Part shown: positions 46,591 through 58,880 of the stretch, one piece after another | Layout: each line of letters opens with the position of its first letter | How positions within the stretch are numbered: position 1 is the stretch's first letter | From: Sisyra terminalis | Taxonomy: Eukaryota > Arthropoda > Insecta > Neuroptera > Sisyridae | Reading direction: 5' to 3' | DNA length: 64,000 nucleotides | NCBI GenBank assembly: GCA_958496175.1 | Contig: OY292276.1 | Coordinates: 37,902,449 to 37,966,448 of the forward strand | The notes under the pieces: model-generated | What the model was told of the DNA's origin: nothing | What the model saw: the letters and a program-made list of their open reading frames with translations, nothing else | Databases searched by the model: none | Made by a program: the position numbers and the translations under genes

Positions 46591-47197
46591 CATAGCATTT
46601 TTTACAACAAATTTCTTAATTCCTTTTTATGATACAATTTTTTAAATAAGAATTGGGACCAGGGAAACATAATCAAGCGAAAGTATTAAAAATGGTTTTA
46701 ACCATATGGGTCGGTTGGTTTATGGAAGTGGCTCCCAACCGAATCTTGGCGGACACCATATTGCCCGCTGACCATTTTACATGTGATCGTCGTTGAGTTA
46801 CTATATTTTTTTTTGCTTTTTGTAGGTATTACAAATACAAGAATGTATGAATACGTCTAGGTCATAGAATGTACCCTACGCTTAATACTATTGAGGATCT
46901 GTAGCCTAAGGAATATTTTAAAGGTGTATCTAAAGTAGTGTATACTCTTAAGTCAATTCCATGATCCTAGTTTTATTAAAAGGTTGGTATCAAATTATTT
47001 TATAATTTGCATTATTTATCATAATTACATATCTGAAACTTCGCTTCTTAAAAAAGTATCAACTATCTAGATAATAACTAAAAACCAACCAGCCATCTAT
47101 TATTATCAATTCATGTAAGATTTTTTCCGCTGATTTTGAACAATTGATACTGTATTTGCGGTGTTTTGAAAATCCAAATTTGTAAATCATTTATTTT
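46591..47197. other. spacer between SINE copies, no gene
   Basis: No gene or bounded repeat recognised. A mixed-composition patch at about 46700-46800 is unassigned. Confidence 0.38.
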
Positions 47198-47358
47198 TAT
47201 TGTTATTTATCGTTGCTTTAAAACTCTCAAGATCTTTAGTGACTCTAGAGTACATAAAAATTCTTAAACCGAGAAATATCGAAAATTTGCACGATTCAAA
47301 ATTCTCTACGCAAACATCTACCAGTTTTGGAGCGGTTACCTTGACTACCAGTAGGCAA
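47198..47358 (-). mobile_element. tRNA-derived SINE, copy 4
   Basis: On the minus strand: CCTACTGGTAGTCAAGGTAA, CCGCTCCAAAACTGGTAGAT, a degraded B box, CGTGCAAATTTTCGATATTT, CTCTAGAGTCACTAAAGATC and TTTAAAGCAACGATAAATAA. It is diverged from copy 3 but retains block order. The 68-codon plus-strand frame at 47200-47406 is only this repeat read backwards. Confidence 0.7.
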
Positions 47359-47443
47359 TGTATTAAGGATTTACTTAAACTTCAAAAATTATTATTGAGG
47401 CAATAGGTAAATAGCATAAGAAGGGACTTCGGGTACTAATCAA

Positions 47444-48400
47444 TAACTTTATTAGGTAGGGGAGATCGGGTACAAAACTAACAATTTGTACATTTACCTT
47501 GCTTTCTGGCTGGGTGTTATTATTGCCATTAAATGAATATAACCACATATAAATTTAGTTTATGTTCTTCACAATAGTAACTTGATTTATTAAATTATGG
47601 TGTGTTTTATATGAATAACACAGAGTTAAAAAAAATTGTCAGTTATTACTTGCGACTACGTAGGCGGGTCGAAAGTAACACGTTGTGGGTCGAAAGTAAC
47701 AAGACTGCTAAGGGTTGCTAATGAAAACATAGTACAAGTTAAATCAACAAATTACTTATTTAAAGACTTTATATTAATGATATAAACCAAATTCAGCATT
47801 TTAAATACTCAAAGAATATATATTTTAAGGAAATGAATCAATAGAATGCCGCGACAACTCATAAGAACTACTGCATGAAGAACTACCGACACGGAAATGT
47901 ATCGAAAGCCATTCTATTGAAATAGATATCCATAAATATATTATGTTAGTAATAAAATCATTACGAGGACAAAAGTAACTTATTACTTTTGTACCCTAAG
48001 GAGCTATGTTACTTTTGTGCCCATTCTCATTTTTAATAAAACGTGTAACATAACATTAAAACGGAACGTGCTAGACAAAAATGAATTTAAACAATGCACA
48101 ATTTATCCAATCAAGAATGGATATGCAAACATTCGGATTGCTGTGATCCTTTTACGACTATGCAAACAATAAATAAGAAAACGTCGAAAAACCTACTTTT
48201 GGCTTGTTAAAACACATTACGTCCTATTATATAACCTAACAACGCACTACGCACGCGTCGACTTAATGCGATTGAGGGGGTTGCTCTAGGTCACTCTAGG
48301 CTATCACTTCATGGCAGCAAAGCGGAATTCGCCCATTGGATAAACCTAGAAAGCATTTGTTACTTTCGACTCGCCGTTACTTTTTTACCCAGTCTCCCCT
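47444..48400. mobile_element. 957-bp DNA element with terminal and internal GTTACTTT repeats
   Basis: Near the left end is GTAGGGGAGATCGGGTACAA; the right end on the other strand is AGGGGAGACTGGGTAAAAAA then GTAACGGCGAGTCGAAAGTA. ACTAATCAA occurs just outside both ends (47435-47443 and 48401-48409), a possible 9-bp target duplication. Inside, the word CRAAAGTAAC recurs at least six times in both directions (for example GGGTCGAAAGTAACA twice near 47670-47700, and around 47970-48015 and 48360-48385), often next to GGGT or ACCC. These look like multiple transposase-binding sites. No coding sequence. The superfamily is not assigned. Confidence 0.6.
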
Positions 48401-49259
48401 ACTAATCAAATGGTATTGTAATTCTTCGCAATTGTAATGTGTCGGTTCACGACTTATCACAAACATGAGCAACATTTACGAATATTTCTTATTCACAATT
48501 CTTCACCGAATACTGAAGTGCCCAACCAGCAATGAGGGAGTATTATACGTTTGCATTTTCCAAAGAAAAAAATATTAACCGTGGAAATTAAGTTATGACA
48601 ATATCCCATTCATTGATTCAGTCAATCGCGACGTTTCAAAACGCGAGATTATTTGCTTTAATAATATTGTTACTTTTTTCTTTTTTTTTGGATAGGGAAA
48701 TGTTGCAAATTTTATTTATAATCCCTGGAGGCTTAGTCAAGGATCGGTAGGAAATCCCTAATTATAAAAATCCTTTGCTTGACGTTATTTTTTTTAATTT
48801 TCCATTAATTTATTTATATTCATTGATCATTCTGGAAGCCTATATTCAGAGTTCCTCTACGCTGCGTCCTAGAAGAGCTTTTACGCTCTAGTGTCATTTC
48901 TAGTTTCAATTTCCACTTAAGCATCGCCACAATGAATATAATAATAAAATGGAAAAGGCCAATAACTGGTTTATCAAAGTATTAAAGGAATTTGTTTCCT
49001 AAATAAGGAAGAAAGTCCCCAATTTTTATACGGCTATTCTCCTCTTCTAAAAAACTCCAGTGCCCAGCAAAGGGTGATATTATTCACACCCCCCATTTAT
49101 ATTAGTTTAAGTGTTCATTTAAAAAAGTGAGAAAATAAAGAAAAATGAAAATATTCTAAAGGTAATTTTTAATGATAACTTGTGAGATCATTACGTGACT
49201 AAAATAAGAATAATTGTTTAATTAAATTAAAATTAAACGTTACGCTGAAATTGATGTGG
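48401..49259. other. gene-free stretch
   Basis: No gene. Parts near 48700-48960 are of mixed composition and might be regulatory. Confidence 0.38.
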
Positions 49260-49790
49260 TTACTGCAAGGAATCGAAAATAAGGGGTTGTCGAACTGATG
49301 AGGAAAATGAAAGAAAGGGCAACGTTTCTTTGTGCGAAGTTTTCTGCGACGGCACAATCCCTGATGCAAAATGAATCTGAAGTTAATTACGACGAATATG
49401 AGAAAGATCTGATTTCGATTTGTGTGACGGCCGCCATCTTTTATGGGACTAATCAAAATTACGATAAGCGAGCGAGACGCATCTGTCAATGTGTCAAGCG
49501 GCCGAAGTGGCTTGTTCAGTTGTCGGTTTGGCGTAACAATGCACAAGTCCGAGGCAAGTCCATATATATATCGACTAAATGTCGTTACCACGCTGACCAA
49601 ACGACCGCATCCTGGCTATTAGCAAACACAAAACTAACAGACAGCAGTCAAGAGTCGGGCCCATTCCGGGCGACCCGGACTCCACGCCCGACTAATAGTG
49701 TCGAGCTTTATCTATTACACTGTATCAACACAATAGCCAAAGCGGCACACAACAAACAATCTCTTTTTATGGTTAATATATTAACGACGC
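49260..49790. promoter_or_regulatory. candidate regulatory block, high complexity
   Basis: A sharp change to balanced composition. It contains GGCCGCCATCTTTTATGGGA (a GCCAT core as bound by Pho/YY1 next to a TTTATGG Hox/Caudal-type site), AAGCGAGCGAGACG, TCGGGCCCATTCCGGGCGAC and AACAAACAATCTC (Sox-type). Long open frames occur on both strands (49298-49855 plus, 185 codons; 49199-49600 minus), but neither shows a domain. Open frames on both strands are expected when stop-rich A/T sequence thins out. It could also be an unrecognised exon. Confidence 0.3.
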
Positions 49791-50657
49791 AAATTTTCTT
49801 GCTTAAAATATTTTCATTTCAATTTATTCTCTTCTTTTCATTTCAACAAAATTGATTTCTCCCATGAGATTCACTGTGAAATAATAAGACATTTAGATCT
49901 TATTTCATAATAAATTAATGACTATTAATGGATTGAAACTTTATTTTCATTGATACTTAAAAGAATAGGTAATAAATTTTAGTTACTAAATAATCGAAAT
50001 TATCATCAGGGTCAAAATCTGAGAGCACCAGAGTAGTAACTCTGGTAATACAAGCTACATTATATTCGTATGATAGTATAACGTATCTTTTTCCGATGTA
50101 TTAGTATTCACAGCATTGGCCTAGAGAGCTGAAATAAATAAAATAAATAAATTCTGGATAAACTAAAATTGCTAAGTTCGCTTAATACTCTAATTTTCAT
50201 TTTTCCAACTTTTATATTTGTTTTAGATTTTATCAATATCTGAAAATGTCGATTTTGTTACTCAACTATCCAAACCGATAGGGTACTTCGCGAAGTCTTA
50301 GAAGATTATAATTTATGATACAGAATTTGCAGATAAACGACAACACAACAACAACAAAAAGTCAAAACTTTTATTCTTCAACCCCCATATACAGGTCTTC
50401 AAATCAAAGCAAAATATCGAATTCATCACAATTCCAAACATTTAAAAACAATACAGAAAACAACAATTATAATCGATAAACATAAATTATCTTGTACTTT
50501 CAAACGACATTACCTTTTTTTCAATTTTCACTTTTAACTGTTAACTTGTTATTTTTAACTTAACTATTGCTTTTCTCAATGTCCTACATTTACAGTTCCA
50601 GTTCATTATTAGCTGTTACATCTTTTTCAACTCTTTTTCTTTAGCCCTCTTTTTAAT
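49791..50657. other. gene-free AT-rich stretch
   Basis: No gene or bounded repeat seen. A (AACAACAAC)-type run lies near 50340-50360. Confidence 0.4.
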
Positions 50658-50763
50658 TATTATATATCGTCGCTTTATAACTACTAAAGTCTTAAATGAC
50701 TCAAGGGTTAATAAAAATCCAAAGAAGAAACATATTGAAAAACGCTCGGTACGAGGATCCAAC
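50658..50763 (-). mobile_element. tRNA-derived SINE, copy 5 (body only)
   Basis: On the minus strand the shared body words GAGTCATTTAAGACTTTAGT, AGTTATAAAGCGACGATATA and the sequence before them (CTCGTACCGAGCG) can be followed, but the tRNA-like head is lost or unrecognisable past 50763. Confidence 0.55.
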
Positions 50764-52369
50764 CGAATTCTCACAAGCTCATAAAGTTTTCACAACTAAG
50801 AAATTATCAGATCTCATGAAGAGCCAAGTACTCAAGTTCTTAATCTACAAACCCTCTCTTTGACGGTTGTTTTTATTGTATGACACTATTGATTTAACTC
50901 TTCTTTTTTAAATCTCAGACATGACACCTACATTTCCACTTTTAACTCACAAATCTTGAATTTGATATAATGTAGTCTTGGCAATAAAGTTTGCATGAAA
51001 TATTTTTTTGGGGAATTAATTTTTTGTGAAATTGTCTGTGTAGTTCTCTTTATTTGTATTTTTAAATTGTAGTTGTTATTATTCTGCTGCATATTTACTA
51101 TTTAAACTGATCAATTCGACTCCTAATTTAGATCTCAAGATTAACAGAAATCTATGCATAATTAAAAAAACTAAAAAACTACTTGAAAAAACTTAAAAAA
51201 TTGGTCACATTGCAACTGTCGTAGAATATGGGTGCAATACAAAATTTACCGTTTTTGAAAAAATGCTGCTTATCATTTTTAATTACACGTTAGACAATCG
51301 CTAAAATTAATTAATTTTTTTTAGAAGAATAGAGAGTCCAATAGTACACATTCCCGTTTTTGTAAGTATCCAAAAAGCTCTAGTTAGCTTAAAATTTTTC
51401 GACAATACTTATTAGGTAATTGGTTCGTTGCTTAGCGAAGAACTCAAAGCTTAAATTGAACATTTATATTTGTATAAATTGCTTAGATTTTAAATATTAT
51501 CATACATATTTGAGTTTTAGAATTTAGAGTTTTGTTCATTTGTAAAACTTTTATATGCTCCTGAATTCTAAAATTAACAAGCTCGTTAAGCATCGAATAT
51601 CTTTATTCTTTAACAAATACTTTGATCATTGGCAAATCTTGGTTGATTTGAATTTTGAAAAATAAAATCGTTCTAGAGAGGTTTTTCAGGACTTATTGTG
51701 TTTCCTAAGTCCCTATTTCACTTAGTAGACCGAGTAGCTGAGCTTCGCCTAGCTACTCGATGATATGCATGGTCTATCCATATGTACGTATCAATGACCT
51801 ATGCAAAAAAAATGAAACTAAGTGATTTCGTGATTACTTTTTATGTCGTCAGGTTTAACTTTTAAAATACCACAAAACTTTATAGGAACTTAAACTGATT
51901 TTTTACGATTAAAGGTATAATAATAATAGAATTGTAATCGTTATGTGAATATTATTTAATTGTTTTTCTTTGTCATATCTATAGAAAAATGGACATAGGT
52001 AGGTAGTGAACAAATTTGGCAAATCATAGTTCTAAATATATCAAAGCGATATTGAAAAGTTTTACTTCTTTCATAATTTTGGTAATATAAGGTAAGCCAA
52101 ACATTTTAAGCTTGCAGTGGAAATTTTAATAAGCTTTTTAAAAATATTACTTAGAAATGAAAGTTAAAGGTCTTATAAGTACAGGAATTTGATATCATAA
52201 TATTATTGGTATTTACATAATTTTTAACTAAATTTTTTTCAAGGAAAAGCAAGTCTAGGTATTTATTGATTTTATTTTCAATAAAAGATACATAAATATT
52301 TCATGCATGAATTTACATAAATACGTATTCATAATTTTAAGGTTGTCAAAATCGTAGTTCATTGTGTGT
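50764..52369. other. gene-free AT-rich stretch
   Basis: No gene. A short perfect-stem hairpin CGAGTAGCT...AGCTACTCG lies at 51731-51759 beside TAGACC/GGTCTA; it is too short for a microRNA precursor. Confidence 0.4.
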
Positions 52370-53240
52370 ATCCCAATCGGTACTTGCAATACATACAAAT
52401 TTCGTGACAATGCTTGTACCATGACCGATCGCCATTGAGAAGCGTATAAAATTCTGTGGCTATTTTGATAAGTTTGAATGCAATTACAGACACATAGAGG
52501 CTCAAATGTTCCGAAACGTATGGTCTTATCATCGTTGTCAGAACAGAATGCGATAAAGATAAAAAAAGTATCCACTGAAGACGAGCGTTTAATTGCTTCA
52601 ATTTACTGTAAAAACCATAAATAAATACATATCCAATCTGTGTATACCTTCAACATTTACAAACACGGGTGAGACGAACTAATAAGAATGCAAAATGCAC
52701 TTAACTTGCAACATTTACAGACGTGTGTCATTTGATTGTTGATCGAAATCAGGCTATTATATTGCGAGGAAGATTCAGATTTTTATTTTTATTTGTCGTT
52801 TATTGCAACGATCGAAAAAGCTCGAAAAATGTTCTTATTTGTGAAAGCAAAATCTTCTTTGTGTAAATAGTTTACTAGTAATTACAATATCCTTATCAGC
52901 AATCAAACTCCTCGTCATTCGATTACATTACAAACTTCACTGACAACAATTAGAACAGAAAGCCAGAGAAAATAGTTCTGTAAAAGGAAACCTGTTGTCA
53001 GTTCCACATTATTTATAAATACCCACCACTATTTATATTATTTTATTATTAAACAAAAAACTCGTTTGCATTTTATGGGCTTTGTATATGGGGAAACATA
53101 GTTAAGAGAAATATAAAGAAGATTGCGATTATTACCGCAACTCTTCGTTCTCGTGAGACATTTATGCATCAAAACGTTCACAAGTACAACAGACATTTGT
53201 CGATTTGCCGATGTGCCATTTGACTATAATCTCAGATATT
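52370..53240. promoter_or_regulatory. candidate regulatory block
   Basis: Mixed-composition, non-repetitive sequence with words such as TTTATTGCAACGATCG, AACACGGGTGAGACG, CATTTTATGGGC and CGATTATTACCGCAAC. Open frames on the minus strand at 52255-52601 overlap in different frames and carry no domain. Regulatory function is inferred from composition only. Confidence 0.25.
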
Positions 53241-53715
53241 AAAATTGAGAAGGAAATTGTTTTATGCACAACCCATGCATTTTGTCGTGGTCGAACATAC
53301 ATAGAGCTTCATATAAAGTATTCTTTCATTAAATTGATGTCCCTTATATTTATGAATTATCAGAAATTTTATCAATATATACTTTTACGATTTTTCAACA
53401 AACTATATTTGTTTTGATTAAAAAAAGAAAAAATAAATCGCCCACTGGAATATAAGTCATATTGTTTTATAGACTTGTATCCTGGGAGCCTCTATAAGAA
53501 ATAACGGGAGTTTAAATACTATCATAAAAATATATTTACATTGTAAAAGGTATTCAACTTGAAAAAAGAACAATCACCTTCTAAATAATTTGTTTATTTC
53601 GAATATTGATATCGAATAACAATAAAATAAAACTAATTCAGGGAATATTAAAATAACTATAACTAGTCTATAACAATATATACTTATTACTACTATAATA
53701 TAACTATAACAATTA
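53241..53715. other. gene-free AT-rich stretch
   Basis: No gene or recognisable repeat. Confidence 0.4.
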
Positions 53716-53917
53716 CGGTCAATATTTTCACTTTTAGATAGTGTCATTGATCTTCCAGATAAATTTTTTCAGATTAATAATGTTAACCTCACAAAAGTGA
53801 TGTTTGTAGGGTAAACATGTTAGATTTATTTAACAGATACATTTTTATATAATAAATAGTTACCTTAAGAATATGGTCGGTATGATCTATCTATTCATTA
53901 ATGAAAATTCCGACCCC
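53716..53917. mobile_element. MITE with CGGTATTTTCAC-type ends, left of a mirrored pair
   Basis: It begins CGGTCAATATTTTCACTTTT, then AGATAGTGTCATTGATCTTC, and ends GATCTATCTATTCATTAATG followed by AAAATTCCGACC. The two ends are themselves inverted (CGG..ATTTTCA-type). The same unit occurs reversed at 53985-54176. Non-coding. Confidence 0.65.
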
Positions 53918-53984
53918 TAATAATAACAATATAGCAATTACACTAGTATATAAAACCTAATATCTTTATTTAATGTTAAGATTT

Positions 53985-54176
53985 AGAGCCGGTATTTCCA
54001 CTAATGAATAGATAGATCATATCCTTAATAATAAATTTATCTATTAGATAAATCCAATATATTTATCCAACACAAAGCACTATAATTCTTAGGTGAAAAG
54101 ACGCATGCTTCTTTATTCTCCCAATGTTATATCTGGAAGATAAATGGCATTATCTAGATGTGAAAATACCGATCCT
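53985..54176. mobile_element. MITE with CGGTATTTTCAC-type ends, right of a mirrored pair
   Basis: It starts GAGCCGGTATTTCCACTAAT, then GAATAGATAGATCATATCCT, and ends GGAAGATAAATGGCATTATC followed by TAGATGTGAAAATACCGATC. It is the reverse complement of 53716-53917 with moderate divergence; the pair is separated by 67 bp. The composite could be one foldback element or two nested or adjacent insertions. Confidence 0.65.
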
Positions 54177-54469
54177 TAATATGATACCTTAAGACTATAG
54201 CATAGGTACTACTTATCTAGCACAGAAAATTAAAAATAAATCCTAAAATATTTGAATTAACTATTTTCAATTAAATTGTTTACTCGTAGTAGTATCGAGT
54301 TTTCAAGCAACGATTTAATTATGATTTTCAACAATATTTTTAAAAAAAATCAATATAATATCAATATTAAAAAACATACAGGCAAAATCAATCAAGAGCA
54401 ATAGATATAATGGCAGAAGTGTATTGTCTAGGTAAAAATACAAAACATTATGAACGTATCCAATTTTCC

Positions 54470-54985
54470 AATCCTAAGATACCAAAAAGTATCTTAGATA
54501 CCGAAAAGTACCTAATCTGTAAGTTACCCCTAGAAAAGTTCCTTTAGGTTGAGAAGAGAGACATAAGCTCCATTCTGTATAATTAAAAACAAAAATGAAG
54601 TTTGGGCAAATGTTTCTGTTTCATTAAATGTTTTACTTTGTTTTATTCTATGTAATTCAATAAATTCTTCTTTCAATAAATGTTCTATCGTTTTTTAAGT
54701 GTATTATGTTTACAGAGGCTTAGACATACTTTCCTTTTTCTTAAAGTAATACAAATTAGAAATACATTACTTGACTTCTGAACAACTTTGCCTTATACGT
54801 TATGAAACTTAGTATATACATAGTATACAATGTAACTAAAATTTATCTTGAAAGTAACTTAAGATAAGTAAGTTCCTTTTTAAGAGTATCTAGATACCCA
54901 AAGTAACTTCAGATACTTTTTAACAAAAGTAACTTACCCAGTATCTAGATACTCTTCTAAAGTATCTGTAACATCTCTAGTATGA
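54470..54985. repeat. cluster of AGTATCTAGATAC / AAGTAACTT words (hAT-end-like)
   Basis: Around 54478-54540 and 54840-54975 words of the types AAAGTATCT, GTATCTAGATAC and AAAGTAACTTA recur in both directions. The right limit reads, on the other strand, TAGAGATGTTACAGATACTT, which resembles the TAGAGATGTAACGGATAC termini of a group of insect hAT elements. A matching left terminus was not found, so this is probably one end of a broken element. Confidence 0.45.
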
Positions 54986-57900
54986 TATATAATTTTCAGA
55001 GGATCTTCATTTTCATACTATATAACTCATTTAAACTGTTCAAAATGTTTAAGAAAATGAAAATTAATTGACAACTTATCCGGCGTTTATGCTGAGAATA
55101 GCAAAATTATGGCTTTTATCCTTTCTGATTTTTTTTAAATTTAAAATAATTTTTACGGGCTTAAAAATTAAATTATTCTGAAAAAACCTTTGAATTAAAA
55201 TCTCTTTATGAAAATATATTGGAACAAATAGGAGCACATTTTAGGTAAGTAAAAATCCTGTGATATAGTAATAGTAAAATATATTTTTATATAGTCATTA
55301 AAAAATCCGGCATTACTTGTGCATTAAACGAGTACACTAAATTTTCAAATTCAAGTAATCAAGAATGTGTAAAAAGGCACATAAATTTAATACTATTTTT
55401 TTGAAGTTGTATTATTTATATATTTGCAAGATTCCAAATAAAATTTCAAGTTTCCCAAGGGCTATATTATTGATAGAGGATTATTTAAGTTTGAACAATG
55501 ATTTTTATTAATAGGTAACAACGAAATGCAAATATGAAGAAGATCGATGTGAATCAATTACATGTTATATCAACGGGAGATAACAGCAGAGTTAAATCAT
55601 AAATGAACAAAGATCACACCGACAAAAAAACAGGGATGTCCAAGTTAATCAAATCCAAGCAATATAATATCAATATTATTATTCGAGTGAAGCCAATAAA
55701 ATGGTACAAAAGAAAAATGTACAATTTATTACAGTGAGTCACTAGAAAACATTACCTGTATGTTTATTCGAAATATTTACTATGCAATAAATTCAAGCAA
55801 ATAATGCAAGTATTTTCCACATAAAATCCAAGCTATCAGACCACTCCTAATCTTCATAAACCAATCGAGATCTAGGAAGTCATAGCAACCATTAATAAAT
55901 GTTCGTTATGAATCAATCTTCCAGTTTAAAACAATATTCTTTATTTAATTAAACTAGAAATCTCTATACGTTTTCATATTATCCTACAAATATTTCACTT
56001 ATTTCCTTATGGTTTTATTACGCCTTCGATTCTGTAAATAAATAAATTTAATAGCTCTTAACTGAGGCTATTTACAGTATTGCTTTTTTCCTACACATCT
56101 TGCCACATAAAGTTAATATCCCAATATAATTAATAACACAATCAAATGATACAAGAAATGTCGGTTGTAACACTTCAGACCGCGAACATAGCGTCTAATA
56201 TTTTTCGTGTTCTTTGTGACCAAGGCACAAATAATTTATTTACATTTAGAAATCATTTATCATTATATTAGTTTTAATATTTCTCTGTCGAAGAAGAACA
56301 ATATAAAAACATCGATTAAATTATTTCAGTGTATCATAAACCAAAATATTGTAAAGTACAAGTCAACTGAATGTAACATAGAGATGCACCCAGAGGTTTC
56401 GCTACATAGCACGATTAATAATGGATTTTTCATCTAAACCCGATAAAACTAACCATGGCTATTGATGTTTTCAAAATTAACCGTTTATTTATTTATAATA
56501 ATCAAGTTTGTACTGTATTTCCTTCTACTTGATCGTCTATATGTTTTCGAGTCCGACAATCAATATTCAAGCTGAGAATATAATATACGATATAGGTTTG
56601 TTTGTGAGAGAACCTATATGTTAGAAAATTTTCGAAGAAATATGAGATGCAAATAAAGGCATAACTGAATAAGCCCATTTTTTTCCGAAACCTTGTGCTT
56701 TGTTTAAGTACCTATCCCCAGAAAAAAAATTAAATCCTATACCTACCGAAAACTAGCCTCCATGGTAGATTTTTCCTACCGTCTCAATCGATTGCGTCAT
56801 TAAACATTCTAAAAAATCAACACTTGTGGGAACCAGTAGATGGAACCCAGTATTTACTATTTTTTCTTCTAGAAAATCTTTTTTTAAAACAATATTCTTA
56901 GTTGCACATAAATGTTCCTAATTGTAATATTAAAATGTAGATATAGATCAATCAATTTTGATTTTCATTAAAGTTTATTTAATCTTATAATAAGAAATGA
57001 AACAGGAAAATATATAGTAAATGTAGCAAGTTGATCTATATTTTCCTTTTTTAGCAACTTTATAAAACTATAAGAACAAAATTATAGTTCATACAATTCG
57101 TTATTGGATTTAAGAATATGTTTTTTCTACATTAAAAAAGCTACGATATTTATCTAAACTGAGTTCCAAATAATATCCTATATAATATCCTAAATCAAAA
57201 AAAATCTTCAAGTGACAGATTAAAAACCGATAGAACCGACGAAAATAGGAATTAAAAATTGAAAAAAATTATCATTATAAATAGATGCGTGTTGAATCTT
57301 ATATTAACTAATTTAATATCATTTGAATATTTCTTAAAAACGTCGATACGGAATAATTTGATGTTAAATTTTCTTACTCTGCAACGTTTCTGTGACTTAT
57401 TTTTTCATCTTCTTTTATGATTCAACTGTCCAATTAAGTGACTGTGTGTTATTAGATTACCTGAAGAGGTTGAAAAATATATCAACGATATATTGCTAAG
57501 TTTAAAAATTTAATATTAATTTATTCGAATTAATGTAAATTACTTATTTTCAGTCGGCGCAAAACTATAAAACTTAATTTTAAATTGGTAATTTAAAGCA
57601 TAAAATGATAATAACTATAGGTGGGCTTCCAATACTATGCAAATGGTATTCAAGACATACCACTTTAACTTGTTTTATTTCATTATTAAATACTTTAATA
57701 ATATTTGTCACTTTTTTGGCATTGACTCAAAATTAGTTAAATATACATTAGTAAGAAGTTTTGTCATTATGATAAAAGAGACGTTTTTTTATTTTCCGCT
57801 TTGTAGTCCCTTTTTTCACCGGTTTTTTATTTTTAGAGACTACAATAAAGTAATTATTTAGACACATATTTAACGGTCATTTGGAATAATAATTTCTGCT

Positions 57901-58239
57901 GATCGTAAATTACGTTTTTCTGAATATCCCGATGGTTGAAACCAATTTGGTATATTGTTTAGTTACCATCTAGTTACTTGAAATAAACTTGAAATTTTCA
58001 TGCATAACTCAATTTCAGTTATAAGGAAAAAACTCGTTTTCTAAGTTCAAATATGAAATCCTTTTTCATCCATTAAGTTATATTTTCCCATAAAATGTAG
58101 TAATATCAATATTAAATATACAAAGAAACCAATAAAAAAAATTATGAGATAAATATTTTAAGGAACACAACTTTGTTACATAAAAATTAATTAAAAATAG
58201 ACATTTGACATAATTATTTGAGTTATAAATTCTTATAGA
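54986..58239. other. gene-free AT-rich stretch
   Basis: No gene. Plus-strand frames at 56207-56437 and 57637-57861 (74-76 codons) carry no domain. No bounded repeat was recognised in 3.2 kb. Confidence 0.4.
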
Positions 58240-58880
58240 GACGTTTGCGTTTTCTATCTAAACTTCTTTCAGAGCTTTTTTCTGTTGTAATCTCATGGTG
58301 CAGCGGCCCTCTTTACATCCAGCAGTAATCGATAATCATTTTTCTATTTCATCTTTCCGTATTTATATATATTTTCTATTTCTTTAACTTCTGATTGAAA
58401 TATCTTCCATTGTTTCTTGGTAACAGCACCACAATTTTCTGGAAAGTAGTCAATGGGTGAATGAAGAAAATTAACTTTTAGGTTCATGTTACACCCTAAC
58501 TGCTTGAAATTTTCGAACATTTCAAATACTACAATAGACTTATAGCTTGGATCCTTTTTGTTGCCGCAAAACCCGCTTATAACAAACTGAAAAGATAACT
58601 TAGTTAATTTTTCTTTTCTGTCATTTTCGTGACAAAGCTACTATTCCTCAAAAGTTTTCGAACATCCGATACAACAAATACACCATCTTTCTATTTCACC
58701 TCTGACAAACCAGGGAACTGGTTACATAAATATTTAAAACATTCTCCTTCCTTGGGTAATGCCTTAACAAATTGTTTCATAACTCCTTTAATGTAAAGTA
58801 ATTTTTTTTTTTGAATCCACAACAAACTTTCTGGCTATGTTCTTTTTACCAGCCTCTAGTGCTTTCCAAATTTTTAAATA
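58240..58880 (-). pseudogene. relic of an uncharacterised repetitive arthropod protein family
   Basis: On the minus strand three pieces can be read: LYIKGVMKQFVKALPKEGEC, FKYLCNQFPGLSEVK, then DGVFVVSDVRKLLRNSSF, and further FVISGFCGNKKDPSYKSIVV, FEMFENFKQLGCNMNLKVNF, LHSPIDYFPENCGAVTKKQW. Frames shift between pieces and stops occur. The order LHIKLGLMKxFVKA - GxFVGPQIRxL - FLGNxxxxxY - CxMSLKxHFLxSHLDxFPENxGAVS is one I know from many unnamed, multicopy arthropod and hydra proteins of unknown function, presumably from a mobile element. This copy is dead. The downstream match (FHQDI and a CW motif) is faint (ENIYKYGKMK, DYRLLLDVKR). Confidence 0.7.

Noticed and set aside
49298..49855. 185-codon open frame on the plus strand
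   Set aside because: No domain, no codon or splice support, and an antisense open frame overlaps it. The region's balanced composition alone explains the lack of stops. Kept only as a regulatory-block candidate.
51731..51759. Short hairpin CGAGTAGCT...AGCTACTCG as a microRNA precursor
   Set aside because: Nine paired bases with an 11-nt loop is too short, and flanking pairing is broken by an 11-nt bulge.
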